From: Gymnogyps californianus
Taxonomy: Eukaryota; Chordata; Aves; Accipitriformes; Cathartidae
NCBI RefSeq assembly: GCF_018139145.2
Contig: NC_059478.1
Span: 36,373,001-36,437,000 of the forward strand
Reading direction: 5' to 3'
Length of the DNA: 64,000 bases
Shown: in pieces, positions 1-10,062 of the stretch
Layout: the number at the start of each line of letters is the position of its first letter
How positions within the stretch are numbered: the first letter of the stretch is position 1
Made by a program: the position numbers and the translations under genes
The notes under the pieces: generated by a model
What the model was told of the DNA's origin: nothing
What the model saw: only the letters and a program-made list of their open reading frames with translations
The model's database searches: none

Positions 1-3000
1 CACGTGAGGGATGAATAAACGGGCCCCGGGCTCCAGCTGCTTCGATTTTGCGAAGATCCACCCCATGGGGCAGGATGACTCACGGCTGCAAACATCACCT
101 GCCCCTGAGGGTGAGTAACACGAAGTGCTTTGGGGCAAACGGCTTGGCACAGCGGGCGTCCCTCCATGCACAGCGCAGGATCCCCGCCAACGTGGGCTTC
201 CTACAATCCTCATACATCTTCTAAAGCAAGAAAAGGATGAGTCAGAAATCATTTCAGAGCAGTTTATTACCCGAGAAATTAAATCTGTTGACTCACACAA
301 CTAAACCCTCAATTTAACAAACATGACATGATTTCCATATTACCAGATAAGTTGTGCCACATCCTAAATCATTAGATAATAGCATAACTGCAGTGTACAG
401 AAGCTCCTCAGAGTTCTTTCAAAGCTTTTAGCACAAAAATAAGCAAACAAACAAACAAAACCCAACAAAACTGGTTGTGCTACAGCGGCAGAGGCAGGAT
501 GTCAGGAGAAAAGCAAGATCTTTGGTCTGCAGCTGAATAGGTGGTGAGCTGACTCTAGATGAGATGAGAGTTGTCTGCTATTTAAAAGCATAAATTCTGG
601 ACGCACAGCCCTATTTCTCACTGTGTTGCATAAAATGAACCTTCCTCCTATGCAGGTAGCCAACTTTTCAAAGATAAACTTCTACCTGTCAGAAAAGCAC
701 AGCCCGTGACGGTGCCTGAACAGATGTGTTATGGTCTTTCCCAGCACAAGCTAATTTCTAAAGAGATATGCCCAAATGCATTTTGTAAAATGCCCATATC
801 TGCTAGTTGAAAGCTTTTGACTCTTACATGTTGGGGACGGGGGAATGCTATCTGTAAATTAAACGCCAGTACCCAAATGCAGTCCCACCACTCCAGCTGT
901 GGGGTGCTCCTGGCTCTGCACCGGGTGGAGGGTGCCTGTGGGGACACCACGCGACCGGCACCGAGCAGCAGCCGGCACAGATCCTCGGGTCTCCTCAACT
1001 ACAACTGGACGCAGGATTAAGGTGGATTGCACGAGCAGACGCAGGAGGGAGAAGATCCTCCAGCCTTTCCACCAAACCTGACCCTAGGGTGCGCAGGAGG
1101 CTGTTTCGGGGCACGCTGCTGGTTTGTGGGTGCGGGGACCCGCCGGCTGCAGGACCCCAGGCAGAGCGAGCTGCCATGCTGTCCCCGCGGGGAGCCCTGC
1201 AGAGGGGCGAACACTGCATGGAGAGGAACGGGACGGCCGTGGGCTGGAGGAGCCCAGAGAAAAGGAGAGAAATGTGTTACCTTTTGCGATGAGCTCTGCT
1301 GCTGCTGGACTTTGCACTTGATACGTGACGCACTTGGGAAAGGCTTCCTGGAAAAACCCTTTTCAGCCCCATACAGAAGGACTATGGAGAGGGATTCCTT
1401 TTTTTTCCCCCCATTCATTTGTCACAAAATGGGTTAGTCAGAAGCTTAATGCTCAGTATTGCAAATCCCCTTCTATGCAAGACTCCCCTCCTGTCATGGG
1501 TATGAAATAAAGAAGAAAAGACACAAAAAGGGGGGTTGCAGCACTGACCGTTTACCCAGAAGCCAAATGGAAAGCCACAGCACAGTCCACGTGTGAGACC
1601 AAGTGACCGGATTGCCTTATGCTAATGCAGATATCCTACAGAAAAATAAAAATACAGTGTACTGTTAACCTTGCACCCGCAGCGCTCGTTGTACTCACCC
1701 AGGAACAGATCTAGGCTGTTGCGCATGTTGAGTCGCAGTGTAGGAAATGTGTGGGCAACATAGGCACCAGCTGAACTTTTGCATCAGAGCCTTGCTATTC
1801 CCCATGAGAAATGGACACATGCCCTCAAGATGCTGTTTGGAGCCAGCACTCCCTGCCTGCCTCAGCATGGGAGGAGAGAAACGGGGCTGCTGCTGCTGCC
1901 AGCGTCACAGCCAGGGACCCCGAGCAGCCGTGTGCTAGAGCAGCTGCTTGGGAGAAGTGCTAAGAAACTGTTTTATTAGTGTAGGCTGTTTGCTGAGAGC
2001 TAGGTTGGAAATGATCTCCTTGGGCGAATCAGTTGTCACTCCCAACACAGACAGTCTTCTATAATATTCTAGAGACACATATGTAGTGTTCTTAGTTGGC
2101 TTTGTGCGTTAATATTGCTTTAATCCAAAAAGGGACACATTCCTCACCAGTGATCAGCACTGCCTTTAATGAAATCATGCAGATGGTTTTTCCCCTGGCA
2201 GAGACTAACACTCGTGTTGTGGCGATGAGGTTTATAGCTGCCGTCCAGGCCGGAGTCACGTACGAGGGAAATTGTCCTCAGCACCAGAACGTGACATCTA
2301 GCGCAGAGTCAAGGGTCAGGAGAAGTCTGAAAGCTGCAGGCCTCCAGATAATCATTTGGGACAAGTCTTTGACTGCAATATCAGATGGAGATATTTAAAC
2401 TAGTTTGAAATCAGCTCTCCTGGACCGAAGCTAGCAGCACGGCACGCAGAAGAGCTCCTTTGCTCCGGCTTGAGCTGCCCACCAGGTTCTTGCTTGGCTT
2501 GAAGGTGGCGTTGGCGTGTCTGCTGCCTCCCAGCCCTGACCAACTGGCTGCTCGCAGGACATGGGGCAGCCGTGCCGAAATCCTCCTCTGCGGACCTCGA
2601 AGCACATCCACGCGCTCAGTCATACCTATGGGGTGAAAGCCAACGCCAAGGAAGTCAACAAAAAAAGTCATGAGGCTTCTTATGGGACTTGAGACCTGCA
2701 AATGCCCTGGGAACCCATCTACACTGATACAAACAGCAGCCGTGAGCCACTGTGCGTGGAGGGAGAAACTAACTCCATCACTGGCAGATACTGGTGGGGT
2801 CTCACTTCACGGACTTTGTGTTTTCCTGGTCTAGTCTGCCTCTGAAGGTATATTTTTTGTGTGTAGTAGATAGCAGCCTTGAAAAAATGCTTGTCTTCAG
2901 TGTGTGTTCTGCTGCCTGCATAGAAAAGTCAAAGATTAAGATCAAGAGAATATCATATCATGAATAATTTAGTCACTAAATTTAGCATCTTACTCTGTGG

Positions 3001-3539
3001 AGGCTATTTGGAAGGAAATATGAGTTCCCTGGTATTTATCCTATGCACAAATGTATTTGAAAAATCTTCTCAAAATATTCAGTCATTGGCTTGATCATGA
3101 ATAGTCAAAATTAATACTGGTTAAATAGCTCACCCATTTTTGCTTCCCTCTCTGAATGAGGTATGAAGGCATTTCTCATACACATATTTTGCAAAGAAAA
3201 TTTAGGGATTGACTGTCATTAGGTTTAGCCTTAATAGGGTGACACACAAATGAGCTGTCTTTGGAGCCGCTGGGTGAGGGAAACTTGAAGTTGTAATTCT
3301 TCCACCTATGTTCCTTTATTTATACCTGTGAGTGCATTGCTAAAGCAGAGCACCGGCGCGGGCGCGTTTATTTCCCCATCCAGGTTCAGGTGAGGTTATG
3401 AGGAATGTGAGAGCATCTGATGCATAAAATAATAATTAACAGGGAAAGTGATAAACAAAGCAGAGACACAAACTGATGAGCATTTGATAATGGAGGCAAT
3501 AAGGCAGCCCAAAACTCTTCTTGTGTGAGACTAGTTGGG

Positions 3540-3540
<1 letters not shown>
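1..3540. other. Non-coding stretch, no gene recognised
   Basis: AT-rich DNA with one GC-richer patch at about 900-1,260. Open frames here are short (133-136 codons at most, 1,017-1,437, both strands) and overlap each other in several frames of the same GC-rich patch, as expected of random open frames. The window opens with a CACGTG E-box. A weak exon-like segment on the minus strand (1,699-1,770) is listed separately. A 17-bp perfect palindrome (AATTTAGT, one base, ACTAAATT) lies at 2,966-2,982. I see no transposon, RNA gene or coding exon I can name. Confidence 0.6.
1699..1770 (-). other. Weak candidate exon (72 bp)
   Basis: On the minus strand a 72-bp segment ends at a near-consensus splice donor (CTGG followed by GTGAGTAC) and starts after an AG whose upstream tract is only weakly pyrimidine-rich. 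One frame is open through it and past the donor, including LRLNMRNSLDLFL. I do not recognise the peptide, and an in-frame TGA lies just upstream of the acceptor, so the frame is closed outside the exon as a true exon would allow. Chance is a good alternative because the acceptor is poor. Confidence 0.12.
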
Positions 3541-3575
<35 letters not shown>

Positions 3576-3803
3576 ATACACACATGTGTGTGCATGCATG
3601 CGTGTGTGTGCGCTTGTGTGTGCATGTGCATGTACACATGTGCAATGCAGGTGTGTATGTGCGTGTGTGCATGCACTTGCTTGTGTGTGTGTGCATGTGC
3701 TTGTGTGTACCTGTGCACGCATTTGTGTGTACCTGTGCATGCGTAAATGTGTGTGCATGTGTACATGTGCGCATGTGTGTGTGTGCATGGGTGGTGCGTG
3801 TGC
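3541..3803. repeat. Compound TG / TGCA microsatellite array
   Basis: It begins with about 16 uninterrupted GT dinucleotides (3,542-3,574) and continues for more than 200 bp as mixed TG, TGCATG and TGTACA units, so most of the tract alternates purine and pyrimidine. Such tracts are typical of eukaryotic genomes and can adopt left-handed DNA. It produces long Cys/Val or His/Thr open frames on both strands (3,386-3,963) that are repeat translations, not genes. Confidence 0.95.
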
Positions 3804-4095
3804 CTGGGGCAAGCGGTGGCCAGTGCCCAGGGCTGGGGGGCAACGCCAGGTTTCGGGCAGTGGGGCAGGAGCCACCCCTCCCGAGAAGGGACCGGCTCTG
3901 CCGGCAGGAACGACAGGCGTATTTCTCCACGTGACTGTAAAGTGCAAGTTTATAATTTAACACTAAACATTCGGTTTTTCTAAAGGCCTTAAAAACATAT
4001 TTGTCTGAACTTTGTTCAGATAAACCTAATTTTAGAAGGTGGAATGAACACGGATTATGAACAGTTCATAAAGCAAATTCATTTAAAAAAATCCC

Positions 4096-4114
4096 AATGC
4101 CTGTTGCAGGCATT
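4096..4114. other. Hairpin: 8-bp perfect stem, TTG loop
   Basis: AATGCCTG and CAGGCATT are perfect reverse complements separated by three bases. The hairpin is preceded by an A-rich run and followed by a T-rich run, so it superficially looks like an intrinsic terminator. In this eukaryotic context that resemblance has no expected meaning. An 8-bp stem with a short loop is expected about once per window by chance. Confidence 0.5.
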
Positions 4115-4607
4115 TTTATTTTATCTTGTTTGAGTTATTGGATAAGCCCTCCCAGAGATTACTCACTCATTATGAATGTCTGCTGTTTCTCAGGCACTTG
4201 CTGCTCCCAAGTCCGGGGCACAAATCAGCTTTCTGTGTGCACCTCTGGTTGTACGCTACGCTCTTGTTTTCATCTTTGGCGTGGCATAATAAATTGGAAG
4301 AGAGGGATTTAATTGAGTCTTTTTGTTTCTTGCAAGCTTTGCCTTTTCTATAAATCTGTTAAATTTCGCACAGGCCAATGAGGAATAAAGGTCTGAGGAG
4401 TCCAGAGCGCTGGATGCCTCTGCCTGCAAGTTCTGCCTTATCTCCATAAAAATCCTGTTGCAGTAGCTTACATTCATGCCTTAGCGCCTCAAAAGATTTG
4501 AAATCCTCCCTTGCAAATAGCAGATGAGCTGGTGTTGAATAAGAAAGCTATCTATCTCACTCAATTCTTTGTTACCAAGAAGAACCCAGGATTAGCGCAC
4601 ACCTCCC

Positions 4608-4875
4608 GGTAATCTCGGTCGCGGCGAGGCTGAGAGCTCCCCAGCGAAGCCGCCGGCCCTCCCCGTGCCGCTGGGGTCCACGGCGCTGAGCGGGGGGCTC
4701 AGCCTCCGGCACAGCTCCCGGGTTTGGCAGGCGAAGCACTGGCAGCAGCACACGGAGCCCTCGCACAGCCCTGGTGTGGGTCAAACACCCCTGCGTCCTC
4801 CCCGCCGCACCCGCCGACTGCCGCGCGTGGCAGCACCGGACCCGAGCCGGCGGTGCCGCCAGGACGCTCGTCTGC
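4608..4875. promoter_or_regulatory. CpG-dense patch
   Basis: By my count this 265-bp patch has about 32 CpG dinucleotides and is strongly GC-rich, standing out sharply from AT-rich flanks. Vertebrate CpG clusters of this kind often mark promoters, but several similar patches occur in the window and none has a recognisable gene attached. I see no TATA box or consensus splice donor placed to make a first exon, so promoter function is only a possibility. Confidence 0.3.
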
Positions 4876-5504
4876 TCTACTGGTAATAATTTTGAAGGTA
4901 GCAAATATGCAGAATCTCCCCCAAAAGAAACACTGGGAAATTCAGCAATCTGCATTTTTTCTCAAGGACAAACTACCTGGGAGAACTCGGAATAAAACCC
5001 CCACCTGCACAACCCAGGCGGGTTTTTTTTGTTATTGCAGCAGAAATCTTATTTTCATCTTCCATGGAAGGATTAAGAACAGCTTTAGCCGTATCTGTGG
5101 CTCCCCATTAGTCTTTTAGAAAAGCATCCACAGTTGGTTAGCTTTCACAAGCCTGTGCAGAGGTGCCCGAGCTTTCTGTCCTCGGAAGCTGGGCACGATG
5201 CTGCCATAAGCTGTGCTCTGCACAGCCGATGAGCCGCCCAGCCGGGCCGTACGCCAGCCCGCGGCTCCACACCGGCAGGAGGATGGCAAACACACAGCCC
5301 CGCAGCAATTAAGCAGCACCAAACCCCCTGCGCTTAGTGCTTAATTTGGGGAGCAGCTGCCTCTGGAGCACCGGCACGCGGCGGTGGCACAGCAGCTTTC
5401 CCTGCTGCCACCGGTCTGTGGTCGACCGTGCTTTCCCTCTTGGCTGTGGAAAGCGTGAAGGAAAGGAAGTGAAAATGCTTTACACAAACATACTTTCCAT
5501 CCTA

Positions 5505-5556
5505 TTTACAGCATATATTTTTCAATTTTTTTTTTTTTTTTTACAGCATATATTTT
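5505..5556. repeat. Poly(T) tract flanked by 17-bp direct repeats
   Basis: The string TTTACAGCATATATTTT occurs at 5,505-5,521 and again at 5,540-5,556. The DNA between is little more than a run of 17 T (5,526-5,542, slightly overlapping the right copy). Direct repeats around a homopolymer resemble the target-site duplication and tail left by LINE-mediated retrotransposition, here with essentially no body. Slippage or a simple tandem duplication are alternatives. Confidence 0.6.
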
Positions 5557-5795
5557 CTGTGGCTGTAGGACCAAGTCATGAGTTTTACAGTTTGACCGCG
5601 ATCCCCCTTGCAGAGGATGCTAGGAAAGGACTCGCCACAACGTTCATCCAAGACATAAAAAAGAAGAAACATCTGCTGGAGTGTGGAGCTGTTTGTTTTA
5701 TAACGACTCCGCAGGCTCAGAGGCCGCTTGTGAACTGACTGAAGAGGAACAGGAACTCATCCGTCTACAGAGGATAGAGACGTGATACCGACCTA

Positions 5796-5966
5796 CAGCA
5801 ACACGTGCCCAGACCCCAGTAACACCTGCTCAGCCCCCAGTAACGCCTGCTAGCCCCCAGTAACACATGCTCAGCTCCCAGTAATGGGACCTCAGACCCC
5901 AGTAACGCATGCACAGACCCCATTAACACATGCTTAGACCCCAGTAACATGTGCCCAGACCCCAGT
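5796..5966. repeat. Minisatellite, about 8 copies of a ~21-bp unit
   Basis: Degenerate tandem copies of a unit like CAGACCCCAGTAACACATGC fill the interval. Copies differ in the third to sixth bases of the AACACATGC part, and one is interrupted by GGGACCTC. The minus-strand open frame across it (5,765-6,076) reads as a repeated Leu/Gly/Ser peptide and is a by-product. Spacing without conserved repeat-spacer alternation rules out a CRISPR array. Confidence 0.9.
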
Positions 5967-6016
5967 TGGAGGACTGGGGACGGGAGCGTGGGGTAGGGAC
6001 TGCCACACCCTTTTTG

Positions 6017-6100
6017 CAGAACACACATTTCACAGAACACACATTTCACAGAACACACACATTTCACAGCACACACGTTTCACAGCACACACATTTTCAG
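6017..6100. repeat. Minisatellite, 5 copies of a 16-18-bp unit
   Basis: Tandem copies of CAGAACACACATTTCA, drifting to CAGCACACACGTTTCA in the later copies. It begins only about 50 bp after the neighbouring 21-bp minisatellite, and the two units are unrelated. The Cys/Val-rich minus-strand frame across it is an artefact of the repeat. Confidence 0.9.
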
Positions 6101-7039
6101 TGTGTTCTGGTTTGTGACCAGGCTGCCCCGCGGCTGTGCTAGCAACATACAAGCACGAGGATAAAGCACTGATATGAATGCATAAGGGCTTTTACATCAA
6201 ATCAGCATCTCAGGTGTCCACATCTGCGACAAACTCAGCCAACTGTCCCTCCCCAGGCGTAGCTGGGCTTCCGTTACTGACTGCTGCATTTGCAATAATC
6301 TTTTGAAATTGCAATCCGCTTATTTGTTTAAAAACAACAACGCACTATCAAAGTTTCACAAATTCATCATGAAATTGATTAAACAGTGTAAGTAACATCG
6401 TGTTTTAGAATATTAGAAAAATATTAGAAAGAAAATTAAAGCATTACAGGATTAACACTTATCTGTTTGACTTGAAGTTTGCTATAATTCAATTAAAATT
6501 AACAGTTTCACACTGATTAGTGACAGCGTTATTCATCTTTCCATGCTTTTGTTTTTCTAAGTGGAATGGCATAGTGTTCGTAATGAGGTTAAGCTTTTTG
6601 ATGGGGATGCTGACAAAGGTTTCAGCTTTATATGTCAGGAGGGCACCCTCCATTTGCAAGGGTCCCTCTTCTTCATGTCTTTGAGCAGCTTTTCTCCCAC
6701 AGTCTTCTTTTTTGTGACTCTCTGAATTCCCTACCATCTTTTTTTTTTTCTTACATGAAGCGCAGGAGTCTTTGTTTCATTTTATTGATGATGAGTGTTC
6801 TCTGTTCGTTTTTATTATTGCTATGTATTGATATTTTGTTTTCACGGAAAATCCAATCCATGGCAGTAAGATTATATTAGGGATGTAAAGAATATTGAAT
6901 TACAATATTGAGTGCAAGGGGGATGGCAACCCTGGGCTTCTTATTTTAGGGATGGATTGGTCTGTATTTGCATGACTAACAGTTTGTACGTACACGCACT
7001 GTTTGCGCACAGAGAGCCTTAAACGTCCCTTTTAACAAC

Positions 7040-7280
7040 GGTGGACGATGCCCTCGCTTGTGGAGCGGGAAGGCGGAGGGTCTGTCTGCAGGGACAGGCA
7101 CAGCGGTCTGCTCCCTCTCGTGCTGGTTCCCCACATTTAGCCCTGGCTAGTGCCTGCACTGGCATGGCTCGTCGAGGTTTTACCAGCGCCCTGCGAGGCT
7201 GGGGGCTATCCCGGCTGGGGGGAGCTGGGGGGGCACCCCTGCCCCGGCACTGCCGCCTGCCCCCTCTGCGAAAGCGGCTG
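7040..7280. other. GC-rich patch with G-runs
   Basis: A GC-rich block with about 16 CpG in 240 bp. Its distal half carries G5, G6 and G7 runs at 7,201-7,233 on the plus strand, compatible with a G-quadruplex. No splice signal or conserved peptide was found in it, and the open frames on the two strands overlap each other. Confidence 0.4.
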
Positions 7281-7697
7281 CTAAAATAAACTAAAATAAA
7301 AACAGAGAAGCGTATTAATGATGGCATATTAATGATGGTGTTTACCAGCCCTCCAGAAGCTGGTAAGTCAAACCCAGGCGCCATGGGAACCGGCTTCTGT
7401 AGCTGTTACGCTGCATTCGGCATCAATGGACCACTGGGAATTCACGGGAAAAATAAATGTAATAAATTTTCAGGGCTATCTGAGTCAGACTATTACCTGA
7501 CCTAAGTAGATACTAGCAAGTCTTAATGCTTGCAACAACATAGTTCTGCAAAAGGAAAAAACATAGCTGATATTTCCATCGTTCGCTCATTCATTTGAAT
7601 CCATAGTCTCACACATTTTTCACAGTGTGTATTAATAAATCTGAAAAGGTTAATCTTGAAAGGTGACAGAAGCTCTGCATTGTCTGGTAAAAATCCC

Positions 7698-7724
7698 GGG
7701 GGGGGGCGGCAGTGGGGCGGGGGG
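7698..7724 (+). other. G-quadruplex-like tract
   Basis: Runs of nine, two, four and six G occur within 27 bp, interrupted by C, CA and AGT. The composition fits an intramolecular G-quadruplex. It lies inside a short GC-rich patch about 175 bp before a CA repeat. A regulatory role is not implied by sequence alone. Confidence 0.5.
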
Positions 7725-7899
7725 TATGCACGGCTCTGCCGGGCGGGCAGGCACAGCGCTCCGCTGCACACCCACCCCGGCTGCCCCGCGAGGCAGCCCC
7801 GCGCCGGCACCCGCAGCCCCACTGCTGCCTTCTCCTCGGAGCACAGGAGTCGCTTTTGCTCACACACGTGTTTTCCAGCAACGGCAAAAATCAGTGGTT

Positions 7900-7932
<33 letters not shown>
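7900..7932. repeat. (AC)11 followed by (TA)5 microsatellite
   Basis: Eleven AC dinucleotides run directly into five TA dinucleotides. It is an uninterrupted two-part simple repeat of the kind used as a length-polymorphic marker. Confidence 0.95.
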
Positions 7933-8353
7933 AACCCCCAACTTTAATTCTGTTTTGTTGTTCCATAAAGATGGGGCATAATGCACCTTGTTTTAACCGT
8001 GGAAATAATGCTTTGACACAAATGACAGTAATTCTGTCTTTCACAAAACTATTTCAAAGGGAGAGACAGCAGCTGTGATAAAATAATACTTTGTGAATGA
8101 ATTTCATTGTTCTTACTTCTCATTTTTTTCTTAGCGAAAGGTCTGAGCCACGCTATTTATCACTTTTTAAGCAAAAGCGCTACCAAAGCTGAAATAAAGA
8201 GGCTGGGGCTTGTGTTTGTGCTCTAGTTCCCGCTCATCCCTGATGATGGAGCCCAAAAGGCACCAAGGGAGCGTGCTGAGCTTGCCAGGGAAGGGGCAGG
8301 AGCGGCGGCACCCCACAGCATGCCGCTCGCTGGCACGGCGCCGTGCCCACACC

Positions 8354-8372
8354 GGACGGACGCCGTCCGTCC
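8354..8372. other. Perfect 19-bp palindrome
   Basis: GGACGGACG, a single C, then CGTCCGTCC. The arms are perfect reverse complements and each contains four CpG-type or GGAC steps. It lies in a CpG-rich patch. It could be a hairpin-prone site or a dyad for a dimeric DNA-binding protein. No family can be assigned from the sequence. Confidence 0.6.
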
Positions 8373-9950
8373 CGCTGCCAAGGCGAACAACTTCTCCAGC
8401 GCCTCAGGATGGGGGGGTATCGTGAGGCCTGTAAAAATGCCTTTTCCTTTTTCTAATTTATGTATTCGGCTTAGAATTCAATATCAAAAGGCTACAGGAA
8501 GCCAACCATGACATTTAATTAATATGTTCCATCTGCTTTTTAGCACCATTTTAATTATAAATGGTTAATTTAGTCATGGGGTAAGTTGCTCATAAACAGA
8601 GAAGCCGGCCAGAGCTCTATGCATCCTAAAAACGATGCAGGGGTCTCCTCCTGCGACGAGGCTTCTCTGCCTGTGAGATCTCGCCTACGCTCAGCGTAGC
8701 TGCGCTTTGTAACAGGGTTTTGGCCAGGATGTGGTACATGGAAACCTGGAAAAGCCATGAAGCCACCTTGGGGTGGAGGCCATTTGAGATAAAATAAGCT
8801 TCCCCAAGCCCTTGGGAAGGCCTCTGGGAGATCCAAGCAGAGTTTCCATAACTCTTGCTAAACGCTGGTGCCCACTGAAAGCTGCTACACCCCGCGGTGC
8901 CGGCGATGCGGGCGATGCTCCGGGCTGAGCCGTCTCCAGCTCGCCCGCAAATAAATTGGCTGTAAAAAGTGACTTAAGCTAAACTTAAATTCAAAAGCTG
9001 TTTACAGCTTCAGCATCCTTATTTTTTGCTTCTTTCCCACTCCCTCTGAAATATTTCCTTTTGATATTTTAATTTCTCTTAGGCTGACTGTAAGGAAGAA
9101 AGTTAGGTTGAAACAGATGGTTGTCAGCAAACCAATGCCTGTGAAGCACAATTGAGAATTAGTGTACAAAAACCTAAAACTTGGCACCATCCGAATCCTC
9201 TTGATATAATTGTCAAAAGAAATCTGGCTTGGGAATTTTTTTTGAATAATATTTTCAAAATTCAAATGACTGAGACTTTAAACAAACAAAATACACTTTA
9301 TTTGAGTGTATGCAAGTGGTAATGAAAACCTCTGAAGGTAATCCCTGAAAGGCCGTGCGTGTGACCCACAAAACTACTGTTCAAGACTCTTTTTCACAAG
9401 CACCCTGGAGTAGCTGGGTCAGCCGCTGAATAGCAGGACACATCGTCCAAGGAGCTGGATTCAGCATGAGAATACTAAACGAGTAACCTCCAGCTTCCAA
9501 TTTTTAATGGCTGTGGTCCGCCCACGCCACCGGCAGCAGCACCGGCAGCAGCGCAGCGCAGCCCTGCAGATGCAAAGCCGGTCAGGGTAAATGCAATGTG
9601 AAGCAAGCCACGTTCTCTTTCCATACAAAAATGTTCACTGGTAGGGTTTTATTGACAGTTTCTTTTCTGGTTTCTTTTTACAGAGAGAATTTGCTTACTT
9701 TGGGACAAATTTCCTGTGTGGCCCTATTAGACATTTTTGTTGAGAAGACAAAAAAGTCTGTAAATTGTTGCTTACTCCAGTAAGGAGAGCGCTGGGTTTT
9801 CTCACAGCGGAAGCATGTCCCAGGTTGAACCTTTTGCTCTTTTGATCTTCAGCCATTATCGCTTTCTTTATGGATGAGGAGGTGCTTTCCCATGAATCCA
9901 GTGTGAATTTATTCCAGGCTGTGAAAATAATTACAGATGAAAAGCATGAG

Positions 9951-10062
9951 CACAGAAAAAAGAAAAAGAAAAAAAAAAAAAAGTTGTTTCTCTTCTGGTT
10001 TCACTTTTCCGTTTAAATATGATATTTTATATTTTTAAAAAAAAGAAAAGAAAATAAAAAAA
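9951..10062. repeat. A-rich low-complexity tract
   Basis: Two A-rich runs, about 9,955-9,981 and 10,037-10,062, with isolated G and T interruptions, separated by a short pyrimidine-rich stretch. They could be decayed retrotransposon tails, but no element body is recognisable on either side. Confidence 0.7.

Larger units (their letters stand above)
3804..5795. other. Non-coding stretch with a CpG-dense patch
   Basis: AT-rich sequence up to about 4,590, then a CpG-dense patch (listed separately), a second GC-richer patch at 5,160-5,440 and a poly(T) tract. Open frames of 127-133 codons at 4,572-5,119 and 5,337-5,738 lie in or beside the GC-rich patches, overlap one another and match nothing I know. 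No coding exon is supported. Confidence 0.55.
6101..9950. other. Non-coding stretch with GC-rich patches
   Basis: Alternates AT-rich DNA with GC-rich patches at about 7,040-7,280, 7,690-7,840 and 8,270-8,410. A (CA)n(TA)n microsatellite, two G-rich tracts and a 19-bp palindrome are listed separately. The inverted repeat AATATTG, five bases, CAATATT lies at 6,891-6,909. A short segment at 8,544-8,580 sits between an acceptor-like CTGCTTTTTAG and a GTAAGT, but at 37 bp it is more likely chance. Open frames reach 140 codons (7,656-8,078) only where the GC patch and the CA repeat are translated. Confidence 0.55.

Noticed and set aside
3386..3963. Long Cys/Val- and His/Thr-rich open frames on both strands
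   Set aside because: They are translations of the TG-rich array in several frames; composition is dictated by the repeat.
4081..4120. Hairpin followed by T-rich run as an intrinsic terminator
   Set aside because: The window is vertebrate nuclear DNA, where that mechanism is not expected, and no gene precedes it.
5765..6142. Open frames and an array resembling a CRISPR
   Set aside because: The two arrays are head-to-tail minisatellites with no constant repeat and unique spacers, in vertebrate DNA; the peptides are repeat translations.
8544..8580. 37-bp segment between CTGCTTTTTAG and GTAAGT
   Set aside because: Too short and AT-rich, with stops in the surrounding frames; such pairs are common by chance.
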